Source: JBBSDP01 sp963754335 (GTDB taxonomy: Bacteria > Planctomycetota > Phycisphaerae > Tepidisphaerales > Tepidisphaeraceae). Taken from it: a DNA stretch of 64,000 nt. A program made the position numbers and the translations under genes. The notes beneath the pieces were generated by a model that was given only the letters and a program-made list of their open reading frames with translations, had not been told where the DNA came from and ran no database searches. Of this stretch, positions 1 through 8,817 are shown one piece after another. The DNA lies in assembly GCA_963754335.1 (NCBI GenBank), contig CAVWFQ010000003.1, positions 248,001-312,000 of the forward strand, written 5' to 3'. How positions within the stretch are numbered: the first letter of the stretch is position 1; each line of letters starts with the position of its first letter.

Positions 1-312
1 TTGCCAGCCTCGAAAGAATCACCTTCGGCGAATCGTATTCGGCAGCTTCGTAAGCGACTCCCGTTTTGCCGGGCGGAGGCGATCTTGCCCAGCATGTATT
101 CGTACAGATCCCCCTTGGTGTCGCGATCGGCAATGTCGATGGCGTCGAGCTGATCGACCACGTGGGCGAGCACGCGCGGCGTGGGCATCACGAAAATCGC
201 ATCTTTTATGTGATGCGTAGGCTGTTCGATGACTGAAAGCGGATTGGAAATGTCGCCGGACCACATCGTATCCCAGATGCGATCGACCTTGGATTTGAGT
301 TCGCCGGTGATC
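1..312 (-). pseudogene. hsdM: Remnant of type I restriction methylase subunit HsdM
   Basis: Reading leftward from an ATG at 312, the first 30 residues (ELKSKVDRIWDTMWSGDISN) look like the N-terminus of HsdM adenine methylases. The frame then jumps straight to PTPRVLAHVVDQLDAIDIAD and DTKGDLYEYMLGKIASA, which lie over a hundred residues further on in intact HsdM. After QNG a shift to another frame gives YEAAEYDSPKVILSRLA, which resembles the HsdM C-terminus. The SAM-binding and NPPF catalytic segments are missing, so this is a deleted, inactive relic joining N-terminal, middle and C-terminal scraps. It runs off the left edge, where hsdS or hsdR may follow. The family call is from recognised motifs; the deletion is read directly from the sequence. 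Confidence 0.6.
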
Positions 313-434
313 ATTGATTTTTCACCAGATTATTTACCACAGAGGCGCAGAGATCACAGAGAAATAACGGACCGAATTGAGTTGCCCCATTCATGCAGTC
401 TTTTCAAAGACGACTCGCTCAGGGTCGATGTGAC

Positions 435-682
435 TCATGTGCCATTTCGTTTCCGTCGCTCGGCACGCAATTCGTGTTTGGCCTGTTCGAGGTCTGCGGC
501 AAGTTCATCTTCCGTGATTCCGCTCTCTCGAAAACGATGCCCGATTTCACCGCTTAACTCCTCGATGGGAGTCGGCCGGCCGGTAAACGTGATGACCAGC
601 TGTGACACGAACGCGGGCAGGGGCTGGCCTGACGCTACGGCTCGTTTTTCGAGCTGTCGGGTATGGAAATGCTAATGTTCAT
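435..682 (-). pseudogene. Antitoxin-like small protein, frameshifted
   Basis: An ATG at 682 with a good ribosome-binding site (AAAGGGG) starts MNISISIPDS, the opening typical of ribbon-helix-helix antitoxins. A one-base loss near residue 9 moves the reading to QLEKRAVASGQPLPAFVSQL, followed by TGRPTPIEELSGEIGHRFRE and an acidic/basic C-terminal helix ending at 435. The combined protein would be about 82 residues. No toxin gene sits beside it. The antitoxin assignment rests on the N-terminal pattern only and the family is not certain. Confidence 0.4.
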
Positions 683-838
683 CAGAACCCCTTTCACCCG
701 CGATCCTAGCACGGATCTAGCCGAAAGTGCAGGGATTGGAAACATCGTCCAAAGGTGATCCGCTTTTGCGTAAAACGAAGTCAGCTTCCCGGTTCTCATA
801 AGGATCGGGATGTCGACCGCGCGATGCCAGCAAGGGCG

Positions 839-2196
839 CTACGCGAACGGATCATTCTGCATGGAATGGTTCACGAAACGCGTGGTCTTATTCAGGAACG
901 TCAGCTTGACGGTTCCCGTTGGCCCGTTTCGCTGCTTGGCGATGATTACTTCGGCGGTATTGTCCGGCTGAAAATCTGGCTCGCTCATTTTGTAATAATC
1001 TTCGCGATGCAGCAGCATGATGACGTCCGCATCCTGCTCGATTGAGCCGGACTCGCGCAGGTCGCTCATTCGCGGGCGATGCCCGTCGCGACCTTCCGAC
1101 TGGCGGTTGAGCTGCGACAGGCAAATCACGGGAACGTTCAATTCGCGAGCCACTGCCTTGATGCCGCGGGAAATTTCGCTGATCTGCTGCTGGCGGCTCT
1201 CGACGCCGGGATTGTCCATCAGCTGCATGTAGTCAATCATGATGCACTTGATGTCATGCTGCAGCTTGAGCCGGCGGGCCTTGGCGCGAAGCTCGAGAAT
1301 GGTCAGCCCCGGAGAATCGTCCACCCAGATCGGCGCCCGCGACAAATCGTTGACGATCTGGGCCAGGTGATGAAATTCCGACGGCTGCAGCAGACCTCGC
1401 CGCACCTTCTGCGCATCGATTCCTCCCCGGCTGCAGAGTAACCGTTGAGCGAGTTGTTGCTTGCTCATTTCCAGGGAAAAAACGGCACAGGGGAGCATGT
1501 TGTCGGCGGCGATGTGCTCGATGATGTTCATCGCAAGGGCGGTCTTTCCCATCGAAGGACGCGCCGCGACGATGATCATCTCGCCATTTTGCAGGCCGTT
1601 CAGCATTTCGTCGATTTCGCTGAAGCCGCTTTCGATCCCGCGGCGTCCCTTGTCCTCGAGCATCTCGTAGACTTCCATGGCGATTTCGCCGATCCCGGCG
1701 ATCGATCCGGAAATCTTTTTCTCCGCGATTTCAAAAATTCGCTTCTCGGCCCGGTCCAGAACGACGTCCGCCTGCTCGTGGGCGCGTAGGCGTCGCGAAG
1801 AATCTCGTTGCTTGCCCCAATGAGCTGACGAAGCATCGCCTTCTCGCGAACAATGCTTGCGTAGTGGCCGCCGTGCGCGGCCGACGGAACCATTCCCAGC
1901 AGTGAGGCCAGGTACGCGGACCCGCCGACCTCCTCGAGTAACTGCCGCTTGGAGAGCTCTTCGCGCACGATGACGGCATCGATTGGGCGGTTCTGCTCGT
2001 ACAGCTTCAAAAGAACATCAAAGATGACCTGATGATCCGCCTGAAAGAAGGCTTCGCGGTCCACCATCTGCACGGCTTGTCCGATGATCTCCTTGTCGAG
2101 CATCATCGACGCCAGCAGGCACATTTCCGCGTCGCGGGAGTGGGGGGGCAGCTTCTCGAATTGCGAAGCCAACGACGAATCGACCAACTGGCTCAT
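839..2196 (-). CDS. dnaB: Replicative DNA helicase DnaB (frameshift near 1783)
   Basis: Hexameric 5'-3' helicase that unwinds DNA at the replication fork. The N-terminal part (2196 to about 1785) carries the DnaB primase-interacting domain (LPPHSRDAEMCLLASMMLDK). The C-terminal RecA-like part has a Walker A (ARPSMGKTALAMN), a Walker B (CIMIDYMQLM), the SQLNRQSEGR stretch and the SIEQDADVIMLLHRE motif. One base is missing near 1783 (GCGCCC where GCGGCCC would keep frame), splitting the gene between DAYA and HEQADVVLDRAEKRIFEIA. With that base restored the protein is about 452 residues, the normal family length. The start at 2196 is preferred over an upstream ATG because GGAAGGAG lies just before it. 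An essential gene is unlikely to be truly broken, so a sequence error is suspected. Confidence 0.9.
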
Positions 2197-2270
2197 AGCG
2201 GCTCCTTCCACTCAGCGAACAATACGCTAACACACGTTCCGAAACAACGGATTTCCCCTTCGGACTGAAT

Positions 2271-2310
2271 GGCCACAGAGAGCACTGAGGATCACAGAGA
2301 CCACAGAGAC
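2271..2310. repeat. CACAGAG-type dispersed repeat
   Basis: Repeated CCACAGAG and CACTGAGG words between dnaB and the IS element. Similar words occur at about 338-362, 55547-55722, 59460-59557 and 63515-63545, in both orientations, which marks a dispersed intergenic repeat family. No gene is seen from 2197 to 2449. Confidence 0.6.
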
Positions 2311-2430
2311 AAATGATGGCGCACTACGTCTCGGCTCTCCGCCCGCTCTGTACCACAATCCGCTCAATTCTTCGCGGCTTGAAAAGACTCCCAAGTCCCA
2401 ATCGAAGCCCAGAACTGAGCAAGAGGATTG

Positions 2431-2446
2431 AACCACGGATGGGCAC
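2431..2446. repeat. Left outer arm of the CCACGGATGG palindromic repeat
   Basis: AACCACGGATGGGCAC is the reverse complement of the arm at 4826-4839. The same word flanks the second IS110 copy (37608-37640 and 39216-39231). The repeat is the apparent insertion site of both IS copies. Confidence 0.7.
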
Positions 2447-2732
2447 CTATAGGAAGCAGGAAGTCAACAGGGAATCTCCGGCTGCGCCATCTTTTTCCTT
2501 TTTCGACTTCCTGGGGCGCAGTGTTCGTGGTTTGGCGCCTTGGTCGCCGAAGTTGATGCGTTCAATCAGTCATGGCCAGGATGTTTCCGTCAGGCATCAT
2601 TTGTTATCCGCTGCATTGATCCTCACAGCCTGGAGGTCGCCTTGGGAGGCGTCGCTCAAACACCTATCGGGAACTCCCTTGCGGGGTTCATGAGGACTTG
2701 TCTGGGCGTAGCACAACATCCAGCGGGGTTCA

Positions 2733-2774
2733 TTCACAGATCGGGCCGCTCTTGATCGGCGGCAGTGCCCATCC
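2733..2774 (-). ncRNA. Guide loop of putative bridge/seekRNA, IS copy 1
   Basis: Mirror of 38888-38929 in copy 2. Reading on the - strand, GGATGGGCAC (2774-2765) is followed by a GCCGC/GCGGC hairpin and ATCTGTGAA (2741-2733). The first segment matches one strand of the right flank exactly. The second matches the left flank of copy 1 (ATCCGTGAA) at 8 of 9 bases. Guide function is inferred from the IS110/IS1111 bridge RNA model; no expression evidence is available. Confidence 0.5.
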
Positions 2775-2855
2775 TGGAACTCCTGCACTGGACCCATATT
2801 CGCAGCACAATCTATGTCTGGCCGGTCATCCGGGTTACTCCACAACGCAAGGAAC

Positions 2856-3890
2856 TCAGATCAACTTCGCGTCAAAGGCACGGTCCGTTTTCCACATGCC
2901 CCACACCGCCGTCACCTGATCGCGGGCGACGTTGCGGCGCGCATTACGAGACGACATCCCGGCTCGGATCCATTGGGCGTATCGCTCGGCAAACACGTTC
3001 TCCTTCTGTTGGATGACGGTCTTCGCGGCTCCAATTACGACGTTGCGCAACAACCGATTACAGGATTGCTCGACCTGGATGATCGACAGTCCATCGCCGG
3101 ACCTGGCCCGCCGCAGGCCGATTCCCACATACTTCCACAGAGCTGATTTGCTCTTGAAACGCCAGGGCGTGTCCAGGTAGCTGATCAGCGTGGCGGTGCG
3201 GATCGGGCCATAGCCAGGCATCTCCGATACCCGTGTCATCACCTTGTGCCCGCGGACGATGCGACATACCTGGCTGTAGAGCGACTCCTCCTGCTCGACA
3301 GCGTGGACAACGCCTTGGCGGAGGTCCTCCGCGAGCATCACAATTTCTTGCGGAACGGCGGCCTCCTCCAAGATCGACTTCAGCGATTTGTGGCCGTCGG
3401 CCTTCATCAGACTCGAGCGATGCAGCATCACCCCCCAACGTTTGCCCAGCGACAGCAGACGGTTGCCTTCGCTGACGCGGTGCGCCACGCGGTCGTGGTA
3501 CATCCCGATGATCTGCTTGACGGAAACCCTTTCCACGCAATCGAGTTGGTGGACGGGCTTGAGGAATCCGCCGCGGTAAAGGTCGTTGAGCTTCTCGGCG
3601 TCGATCGGGTCGTCCTTGTCTCCGTCCTTGGCGATATGGGCGTTGCGACGCGGATCGCAAACGATCAATTCGTCTACGCACTGCTTGAGGTTGCGGTAGA
3701 GCCAACTGGCCATCGAACTCTCCTCGAAACATAGACGTCGAGGGCGCGGAACCGATTCGATCATCTCACGCAGTTGCGGGATTCCAGTCGGTAAATGGAC
3801 GCGCCGCACCAGTTTGCCGCGAGCGGTTTTGATGCAAGCGTCAGTGGTTCGGCAATGCGTGTCCATCGTGATAAAATACTCCGTACGCAT
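2856..3890 (-). CDS. IS110-family transposase (copy 1)
   Basis: A 344-residue DEDD recombinase. The N-terminal RuvC-like domain has the first acidic residue in ITMDTH, FEESSMASWLY, and the KDGDKDDPIDAEKLNDL acidic block. The C-terminal Transposase_20 domain contains MPGYGPIRTATLISYLDTPW, WKYVGIGL and a serine region (SGDGLS). The protein matches copy 2 except Thr for Ala in GPIR(T/A)AT. Length is normal and the frame is intact, unlike many host genes here. The start follows GAAAGGAG. IS110 enzymes act on a circular intermediate and are directed by an element-encoded RNA; that role is known for the family, not shown here. Confidence 0.92.
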   Translation of the reverse strand: MRTEYFITMDTHCRTTDACIKTARGKLVRRVHLPTGIPQLREMIESVPRPRRLCFEESSMASWLYRNLKQCVDELIVCDPRRNAHIAKDGDKDDPIDAEKLNDLYRGGFLKPVHQLDCVERVSVKQIIGMYHDRVAHRVSEGNRLLSLGKRWGVMLHRSSLMKADGHKSLKSILEEAAVPQEIVMLAEDLRQGVVHAVEQEESLYSQVCRIVRGHKVMTRVSEMPGYGPIRTATLISYLDTPWRFKSKSALWKYVGIGLRRARSGDGLSIIQVEQSCNRLLRNVVIGAAKTVIQQKENVFAERYAQWIRAGMSSRNARRNVARDQVTAVWGMWKTDRAFDAKLI

Positions 3891-3977
3891 GGGCTTCTCC
3901 TTTCGTCATGGGTTGGCTGCGTCGGCAAAACACAGCTTACCGCGGCGGCTGGAGAAGCCCCTCTGCTTCCTACATCT

Positions 3978-4049
3978 TCACGGATTTCACGGATAAGAAA
4001 AGAAGGGTGAGAGCAAGCTAACCCCTTTTTCTCCCATCCGTGAAATCCG
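3978..4049. repeat. Inner palindrome of the CCACGGATGG repeat
   Basis: A 72-bp inverted repeat. The left arm reads CGGATTTCACGGAT then AAGAAAAGAAGGG; the right arm reads CCCCTTTTTCTCCC then ATCCGTGAAATCCG. With the outer arms at 2431-2446 and 4826-4839 it forms one larger palindrome, now split by the IS element on the left and the intron-like RNA on the right. Confidence 0.7.
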
Positions 4050-4825
4050 TTCGCAGCCCGTAATGCTGCGTGTCCAGCCGGCGAAAGTCCGGCCGCGGGA
4101 AATTGGTTGAATGACCCGCGTAGTCATATTCGACGTTCTTTTGAGGTGACTCATGGAATGAAAGCTCGAAAGTAAAAGCCCTTGTCGATGAAGGGCAAGC
4201 AACTCTCCGGGCCGCAGCATCAAGCGAACTTTGCAGCCTCGTTACACGGCCATGCGTGAATCGACTTGCATGGCTCCTCGGACGCCGAGCCTGTACGGAT
4301 TTGGCGAAGGCAACACGGGTGGAAGAGCCACAACCAAGGCCCATCCGGTCCGACGGGGTACGGAAGACGGCACGGAGAGAAGGACACGCAGAGTAAATCG
4401 GGGAATCCCTCGATCCTGGCCCGGAAGGGCAAAGACCCGTCGGATAATCCATAAACCGACGGGAGGGACCGAGGGCCTCGGATGAGGCCATAGTAAGCGA
4501 CGACTCGGCGGGACAACATAACCCGTTGACGAGCCAAGGGCCTCTGGACCGGAAGGAACCGAATGAGATCCCGCTATATTGCCCGCAAGGGCTACAGGGA
4601 TCAAAGCGTTTCCACTGGCCGCTTATAAGCCGACGGGTCGTACCCGCGCGGCGAAGGTTGCGGTTGGCGGATCCGGTTTGAAGCCGTACTGGGGAAAACC
4701 CGCCGTACGGAATTTTAGAGAGGGCAAAGGAAACATAGGCGAGACCAGCGCGTCCACCCAGACGCTTAAAGGACAATGGGATATCCAGCTCAGTCATCGT
4801 GCTATGCGCCTCTGCTCTACTCGAC
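4049..4825 (+). ncRNA. Group II intron-like RNA without an encoded reverse transcriptase
   Basis: A 777-base stretch with no credible coding frame but many strong short stems, inserted into the right arm of the palindromic repeat. The proposed 5' end GTTCG is one base from the group II consensus GTGCG, and the 3' end CTCTACTCGAC has the usual pyrimidine-rich finish ending in AY. GGATTT at 4297-4302 is complementary to AAATCC at 4043-4048, just before the 5' end, as an EBS1-IBS1 pair should be. A domain V-like hairpin lies at 4681-4710 (AGCCGTAC, GAAA loop, GTACGG), but its AGC triad does not pair canonically. No reverse transcriptase is present. Group II intron is the best reading; another structured retroelement RNA is possible. 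Confidence 0.45.
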
Positions 4826-4839
4826 GCCCATCCGTGGTT
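4826..4839. repeat. Right outer arm of the CCACGGATGG palindromic repeat
   Basis: GCCCATCCGTGGTT, the reverse complement of 2431-2444. It abuts the proposed 3' end of the intron-like RNA. From 4840 to 5027 nothing recognisable is seen. Confidence 0.65.
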
Positions 4840-5027
4840 TAACTCTTAATCCGTTTACGGCCACAGCCGCGCTGGTTTTCAGGGGCTATTCGATCAGTTG
4901 AAGAGCGATGCCTCGGAAGAAGGGTTGTATCCCAGCCGAATCGGGGCGCGCACGACTTGTGTTCGTTGAATCAATCTCTCCACGGCTCGTCCACAATCGA
5001 CCGGTGGATGAATCATCGAGCAACGAT

Positions 5028-6194
5028 TTAAACGAGAGCCGGTTCGGGAGCGATGACGCGATCGGAAGCGGGATCGCGCCGAACGGGGCGATAAATCGTA
5101 TCGCGCTCCACTGGCATTCGCCCGGCTTCGCGAATCAGCCGGCGAATGTCGTTCACGTGAAATTCCTGGTGCGTGCCGTCGGTTCCCCGCTTCGTGATGT
5201 CGTACCAGACAACCGTGCCGTCCAGGTCATCGCAACCCCAGTCGAGCGCCACTTGCGAGAGGCCGATCCCCTGCATGATCCAGAACGCCTTGATGTGTGC
5301 GATGTTGTGCAGCATGAGCCGGGCGATGGCGAGTGTCTTGAGGTCCGTCAGCCCGGTCGGGCCCGGGAGATAACCCAGTTCACTTTGTTCGGGGATGAAC
5401 GAGAGGGGGATCATGCAGTTGAACCAGGCGGATTTACCGCCGGTGTCGCGCGCGGCCGCGAGTGACTCGGCCTGAAGTTCGCGCAACTTGATCAAGTGCC
5501 CAATCCGCTCCTCGGGCCGCTCGACGTGGCCGTAGAGCATCGTGGCGTTGGTGAAGATGCCAAGGCTGTGAGCAGTGCGATGCACTTCAAACCATTTGTC
5601 GGCTCGCACTTTGCCCTTGAAGACTTCGTCGTGCACGCGGTCGTCGAAAATTTCCGCGCCGCCGCCGGGCATGCTGCCGAGGCCCGCGTTGCGAAGAGCG
5701 CTCAGCACCTCGCGTACGCCGGTGCGCGCAATGCGCGTGAAATGGACGATCTCGATCGCGGTGAAAGCCTTGATGTGCAGGTCCGGGCATTGCGAGCGAA
5801 TGCCGCGCAGCATGTCGAGGTAATAGTCGAATTTCAGCCACGGATGCAGTCCGCCGACGATGTGGACTTCGGTGGCGCCGCTGTCGGCGGCCTTTTGCGC
5901 GGTGGCGACGACCTGCTCCACCGGCATTTCGTACGCGCCGTCTTCACCCCGCTTGCGATAGAAGCAGCAGAACTTGCAACTGAGCGCACAGACGTTGGTG
6001 TAATTGATGTGGCGGTTGCGGTTGTAAAAGGTCTGGTCGCCGTGCAGCTTTTCGCGAACGAAATTTGCCAGCCGGCCGATCCCGTGCAGATCGCGACTTT
6101 GATAGAGCGCGACGCCGTCGTCGTATGACAGCGCTTCTCCCGCCGAGATTTTCTCGAAGAGCGGTCTCCATGTCGCATCGCAAACAGACATCAT
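5028..6194 (-). CDS. mqnE: Aminofutalosine synthase MqnE (radical SAM)
   Basis: Radical SAM enzyme of the futalosine route to menaquinone; it joins the enolpyruvyl precursor to adenosine to give aminofutalosine. The cluster-binding motif C-x3-C-x2-C is CALSCKFC, preceded by NRHINYTNV. The family-specific HIVGGLHPWLKFDYYLDML, KAFTAIEIVHF and MPGGGAEIF motifs distinguish MqnE from MqnC. Start: an upstream ATG at 6284 adds about 30 residues of unlike sequence, whereas ATG 6194 (with a second ATG at 6191) begins close to the family's usual start. TATACT lies about 8 bases upstream of 6194 and could be a -10 element. No other men or mqn gene is adjacent. The frame is intact. Confidence 0.88.
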   Translation of the reverse strand: MMSVCDATWRPLFEKISAGEALSYDDGVALYQSRDLHGIGRLANFVREKLHGDQTFYNRNRHINYTNVCALSCKFCCFYRKRGEDGAYEMPVEQVVATAQKAADSGATEVHIVGGLHPWLKFDYYLDMLRGIRSQCPDLHIKAFTAIEIVHFTRIARTGVREVLSALRNAGLGSMPGGGAEIFDDRVHDEVFKGKVRADKWFEVHRTAHSLGIFTNATMLYGHVERPEERIGHLIKLRELQAESLAAARDTGGKSAWFNCMIPLSFIPEQSELGYLPGPTGLTDLKTLAIARLMLHNIAHIKAFWIMQGIGLSQVALDWGCDDLDGTVVWYDITKRGTDGTHQEFHVNDIRRLIREAGRMPVERDTIYRPVRRDPASDRVIAPEPALV

Positions 6195-6252
6195 CGCTGG
6201 AGTATAAACGACCGAGCCACGCGTCTCCACGGTTTCGTGGGATTTGAAATGC

Positions 6253-6373
6253 AGGGTGGGCTCGGGCGAACCTTTCTTGCGCATTTCCTACTCCTACTCT
6301 TCTTCCTCCCCGAATTCATACCGAGCATGAGTAGGAGCAGGAGGAAGCGAAAGAGGGGGCCGAGCCCGCCCTA
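6253..6373. repeat. Nested intergenic inverted repeat
   Basis: Outer arms AGGGTGGGCTCGGGC and GCCGAGCCCGCCCT enclose a second pair built on CCTACTCCTACTC and GAGTAGGAGCAGG. The outer arm word recurs at 15882-15938 and 51586-51640, and the inner word at 53233-53310, so two repeat families are nested here. Confidence 0.65.
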
Positions 6374-6730
6374 CGCGCCTTCACCGAGGTCCCCGTTTTC
6401 CACCACCGGTTCGATCAGCGCCGGCAGCGCTGCGCGATGGGCGGGTGTGTGCTCCGGCGACTCTTTCTGCACGCGCTCAGCCAGCCCGACGAGTTCTTCG
6501 ATCTCCTCGCGCGACACAGTTCCCTTTCGAACAAGAAGCCGGACAAGGGCCGTCAGGTAAATCTTCAGCTCGTGGTTTTCCTTTTCCAACGTGCGGATTT
6601 GAGCGTCCTGAACAAGATCCTTGCGGCTTGGAGCCGCCGCCGGGCGGCGAATCTGCCGCAAACGGCGCTCGTGCGCCAGATCATCGGCGGCCGCATCGTT
6701 GTCGCCCAGAAAATGATCTATCCAACTCAT
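6371..6730 (-). CDS. Hypothetical protein with coiled-coil segment
   Basis: 119 residues, unrecognised. The N-terminus (MSWIDHFLGDNDAAADDLAH) is followed by a basic stretch and a helical heptad-like region (LVQDAQIRTLEKENHELKIY) that could form a coiled coil, then an acidic helix (SREEIEELVGLAERV). There is no signal peptide or membrane segment. A GGAG-like ribosome-binding site precedes ATG 6730, and the frame is free of stops in GC-rich sequence, supporting a real gene. Its stop overlaps the end of the inverted repeat at 6253-6373. Function unknown. Confidence 0.6.
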   Translation of the reverse strand: MSWIDHFLGDNDAAADDLAHERRLRQIRRPAAAPSRKDLVQDAQIRTLEKENHELKIYLTALVRLLVRKGTVSREEIEELVGLAERVQKESPEHTPAHRAALPALIEPVVENGDLGEGA

Positions 6731-6817
6731 CGCGCCGATCTCCTTTGTGGCCCGCCCATCTTAGTGCGCGCTTCGAATGGATTAACTACTTGCATTCTCT
6801 GGCATGTTTGTCACGCG

Positions 6818-6849
6818 GTCCTGTGGACCCGGATCCGGGTCCGCAGGAC
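6818..6849 (-). terminator. Hairpin downstream of trkH
   Basis: GTCCTGTGGACCCGG and CCGGGTCCGCAGGAC form a near-perfect stem just beyond the trkH stop at 6883. There is no clear T run, so termination is inferred from position. Confidence 0.4.
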
Positions 6850-6882
6850 CCGGCGTGAAAGAGTTGGGAAATAGCTTCTAAT

Positions 6883-8143
6883 CTACCCCACGGCCAGATC
6901 GGCATCGTGAACGGTCTCCGCCATCCACCAGAGGATCGCCAGCGGAGTGAGCCGCCCCATGATCATCAGGACGGTCAGCAGATAAAGCGGCGGACCGACG
7001 GTCGAAAGCGTGTCCTGGGCCAGACCGACGTTACTGGCGGCGCTGATGACGGCGAACAGTTGTCGATCCGGCGGCAATTCCTGATCGAGACTCAGCATCA
7101 CGAGCAGAAATCCGCAAACCATCGTTCCGTACAGCGTTATCCAGGTCAGGGCGATGCCGAAGGCGCGGGCCGACCGGCCTTCCCCGCAGCACATCGCGCA
7201 GCCCGCGGAAAAGCTGGACGACCGTTGTGCTATTGAGCCCGCCGCCGGTGCCGGCCGGATTGGCGCCGACAATCATGAGCAGGATCAGCGCCCATTGTGC
7301 GGCCTGCGGTAGACCGCCGATCAGTTCGAAATGCATGCCGGCGGTTCGGGAATTGATCGCCTCGATCGAACTGGTCGCAAGGACCTGCTGCCACTTGAAC
7401 CAGTTTGGCCGGACCAAGGCCGCCCGCTGCGTGGCGAGGAGCAACAGGAAGCCAAACAGGTAGATCCCCGCGGAGAAGATCAACACGCTTCGGGCGTGGG
7501 TCGAAATCCGGCGACCTGTCAGGAGCAGGTCGTACAACTCCATCAGGACCGGCAGTCCAAGCCCGCCGGACAGCGCAAGCAACACCAGGAGATAGGAGCG
7601 CGGATCAGCCACCGATCCGACGTGCCCGAAAGAGAGCCCGCAGTTCCCAAACGCGGCGGCGGCCTGGAAGACCGAATCGAAGAGTCGCCGTTCCGGGCTG
7701 ATCATTGCCGCCGCGCCGAGCAATACCGCAAAGAGCGCCGAAACGACCGCCGCTGTCACGATTCGTCCAGTCGAATAGGGAAGCCGGACGATGCGCACCA
7801 CCGCGATGCTTCCGACGATCGTCGTGAACAATGTTCCGCCCAGGATCAGGACGAGCACGGTTCCTGGTCCGCGGCTGCTGTCGGGCCGGAACTCGCTCAT
7901 GCCAACTGCCTGTGAAAAGCCGGTCAGCGTTGCGGCGTTGACCGCGAGAAAGGCCGAGCGATCGTAACTGAGTTCCTGCCCGCTCATCATGGTGGCCGGG
8001 TCGCGAAGCTCGCCGTAACCGATCCAGATGAGCAAGGCGTAAGCGACCAGCAGCCCCAAGGCGATCTTGCGATCCGCCCGATGGCGATTGGTGGTAAGAC
8101 CGATATCCGCCGGCAGATCTTTTTGTTGCAGGGTGGAAGTCAC
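6883..8143 (-). CDS. trkH: TrkH/KtrB-type potassium transporter subunit (frameshift near 7184)
   Basis: Membrane subunit of a Trk/Ktr potassium uptake system. Several hydrophobic helices are visible, with the pore-loop repeats TLTGFSQAVG, AFGNCGLSFGHVG, INSRTAGMHF and AASNVGLAQDTLS near successive quarters of the protein, as in the four-fold TrkH architecture. A run of G (CTGCGGGGAAGG) near 7184 puts the last quarter in a different frame; removing one G restores SARAFGIALTWITLYGTMV. Total length is about 420 residues, normal for the family. No trkA or ktrA is adjacent. It is followed by a hairpin at 6818-6849. The frameshift is probably a homopolymer error. Confidence 0.82.
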
Positions 8144-8186
8144 GGAGATTCCCGGTCGAAAGCAGACGATTCGCGAAAAGCTCGCT

Positions 8187-8570
8187 CAGCCTTTGTAAAC
8201 CGTCTTCGGATCAAACACCTTGCGTCCGATCACCTTCCAGCCGTCCGGCTCGTATTCACGATAAAAGCAACTGTAATAACCATCGTGGCAGGCAGCGCCG
8301 GTCTGTTCGACTGCGCACGAGAATGACGTCGCTGTCGCAATCGGTACGGATCGACTTCACACGCTGAACGTGCCCGCTGCTTTCCCCTTTGAGCCAGAGC
8401 CGATTGCGGCTGCGGCTGAAAAAATGGGTCTTCCCGGTGGCGAGCGTTTTGTCCAGTGCTTCCAGGTTCATCCAGGCCATCATCAGGACTTCTCCCGACG
8501 AGTCATCCTGGACGATCGCCGGAATCAGCCCGGCGGCGTCAAACTTCAGGTTCTGCAATTGAGCGTCCAT
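8187..8570 (-). CDS. hisI: Phosphoribosyl-AMP cyclohydrolase HisI (frameshift near 8311)
   Basis: Third step of histidine synthesis, opening the purine ring of phosphoribosyl-AMP in the cytoplasm. Recognisable are LIPAIVQDDSSGEVLMMAWM, KTHFFSRSRNRLWLKGESSG and the metal-binding DCDSD. An extra base near 8311 (CGCAGTCGAA where CGCGTCGAA fits) shifts the frame before the conserved EQTGAACHDGYYSCFYREYE, whose cysteines bind zinc. The corrected protein is about 127 residues. There is no fused HisE domain and no other his gene nearby. Start 8570 gives the usual short N-terminus. It lies 43 bases upstream of trkH on the same strand, perhaps by chance. Confidence 0.85.
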
Positions 8571-8817
8571 CGCCCATTTTTCCGGGGATGTCCCGGAATT
8601 GTCAACCGGGCCGCCTGGTTGCCTGCGTCTCACTGCGATAACGATTGCATCCGCGAGCCTCGGTCCTATTGGGATAAAGACAATCTCCACATGTCGTAAG
8701 CTTTCGTGGAATTTCTTTGTGTATGATAACGATAGTATAACCTTCAATGGATCAGGGGTCCGTTGGCCAATCGAGCCAACCGGATCGTGTAATCTCAATT
8801 CTTTCAAGGGAGCGGTC

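Larger units (their letters stand above)
2450..3972 (-). mobile_element. IS110-family (IS1111-type) insertion sequence, copy 1
   Basis: A 1523-bp element almost identical to copy 2 at 37690-39212 but in the opposite orientation. Both ends read TAGGAAGCAG inward, a 10-bp inverted repeat. It holds one transposase gene, a short 82-bp 5' noncoding end and a long (about 406 bp) noncoding end downstream of the transposase, which is the IS1111-group layout. The flanks (GTGAAGATG before the 5' end, TAGGTGCCCATCC after the 3' end) are shared with copy 2, so a few bases of the true boundary remain uncertain. No target duplication is visible, as expected for this family. Confidence 0.85.

Noticed and set aside
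4018..4797. 259-residue - strand frame across the intron-like RNA
   Set aside because: Ser/Arg/Gly-rich, no motif, and it follows the stems of a structured RNA; best seen as noncoding.
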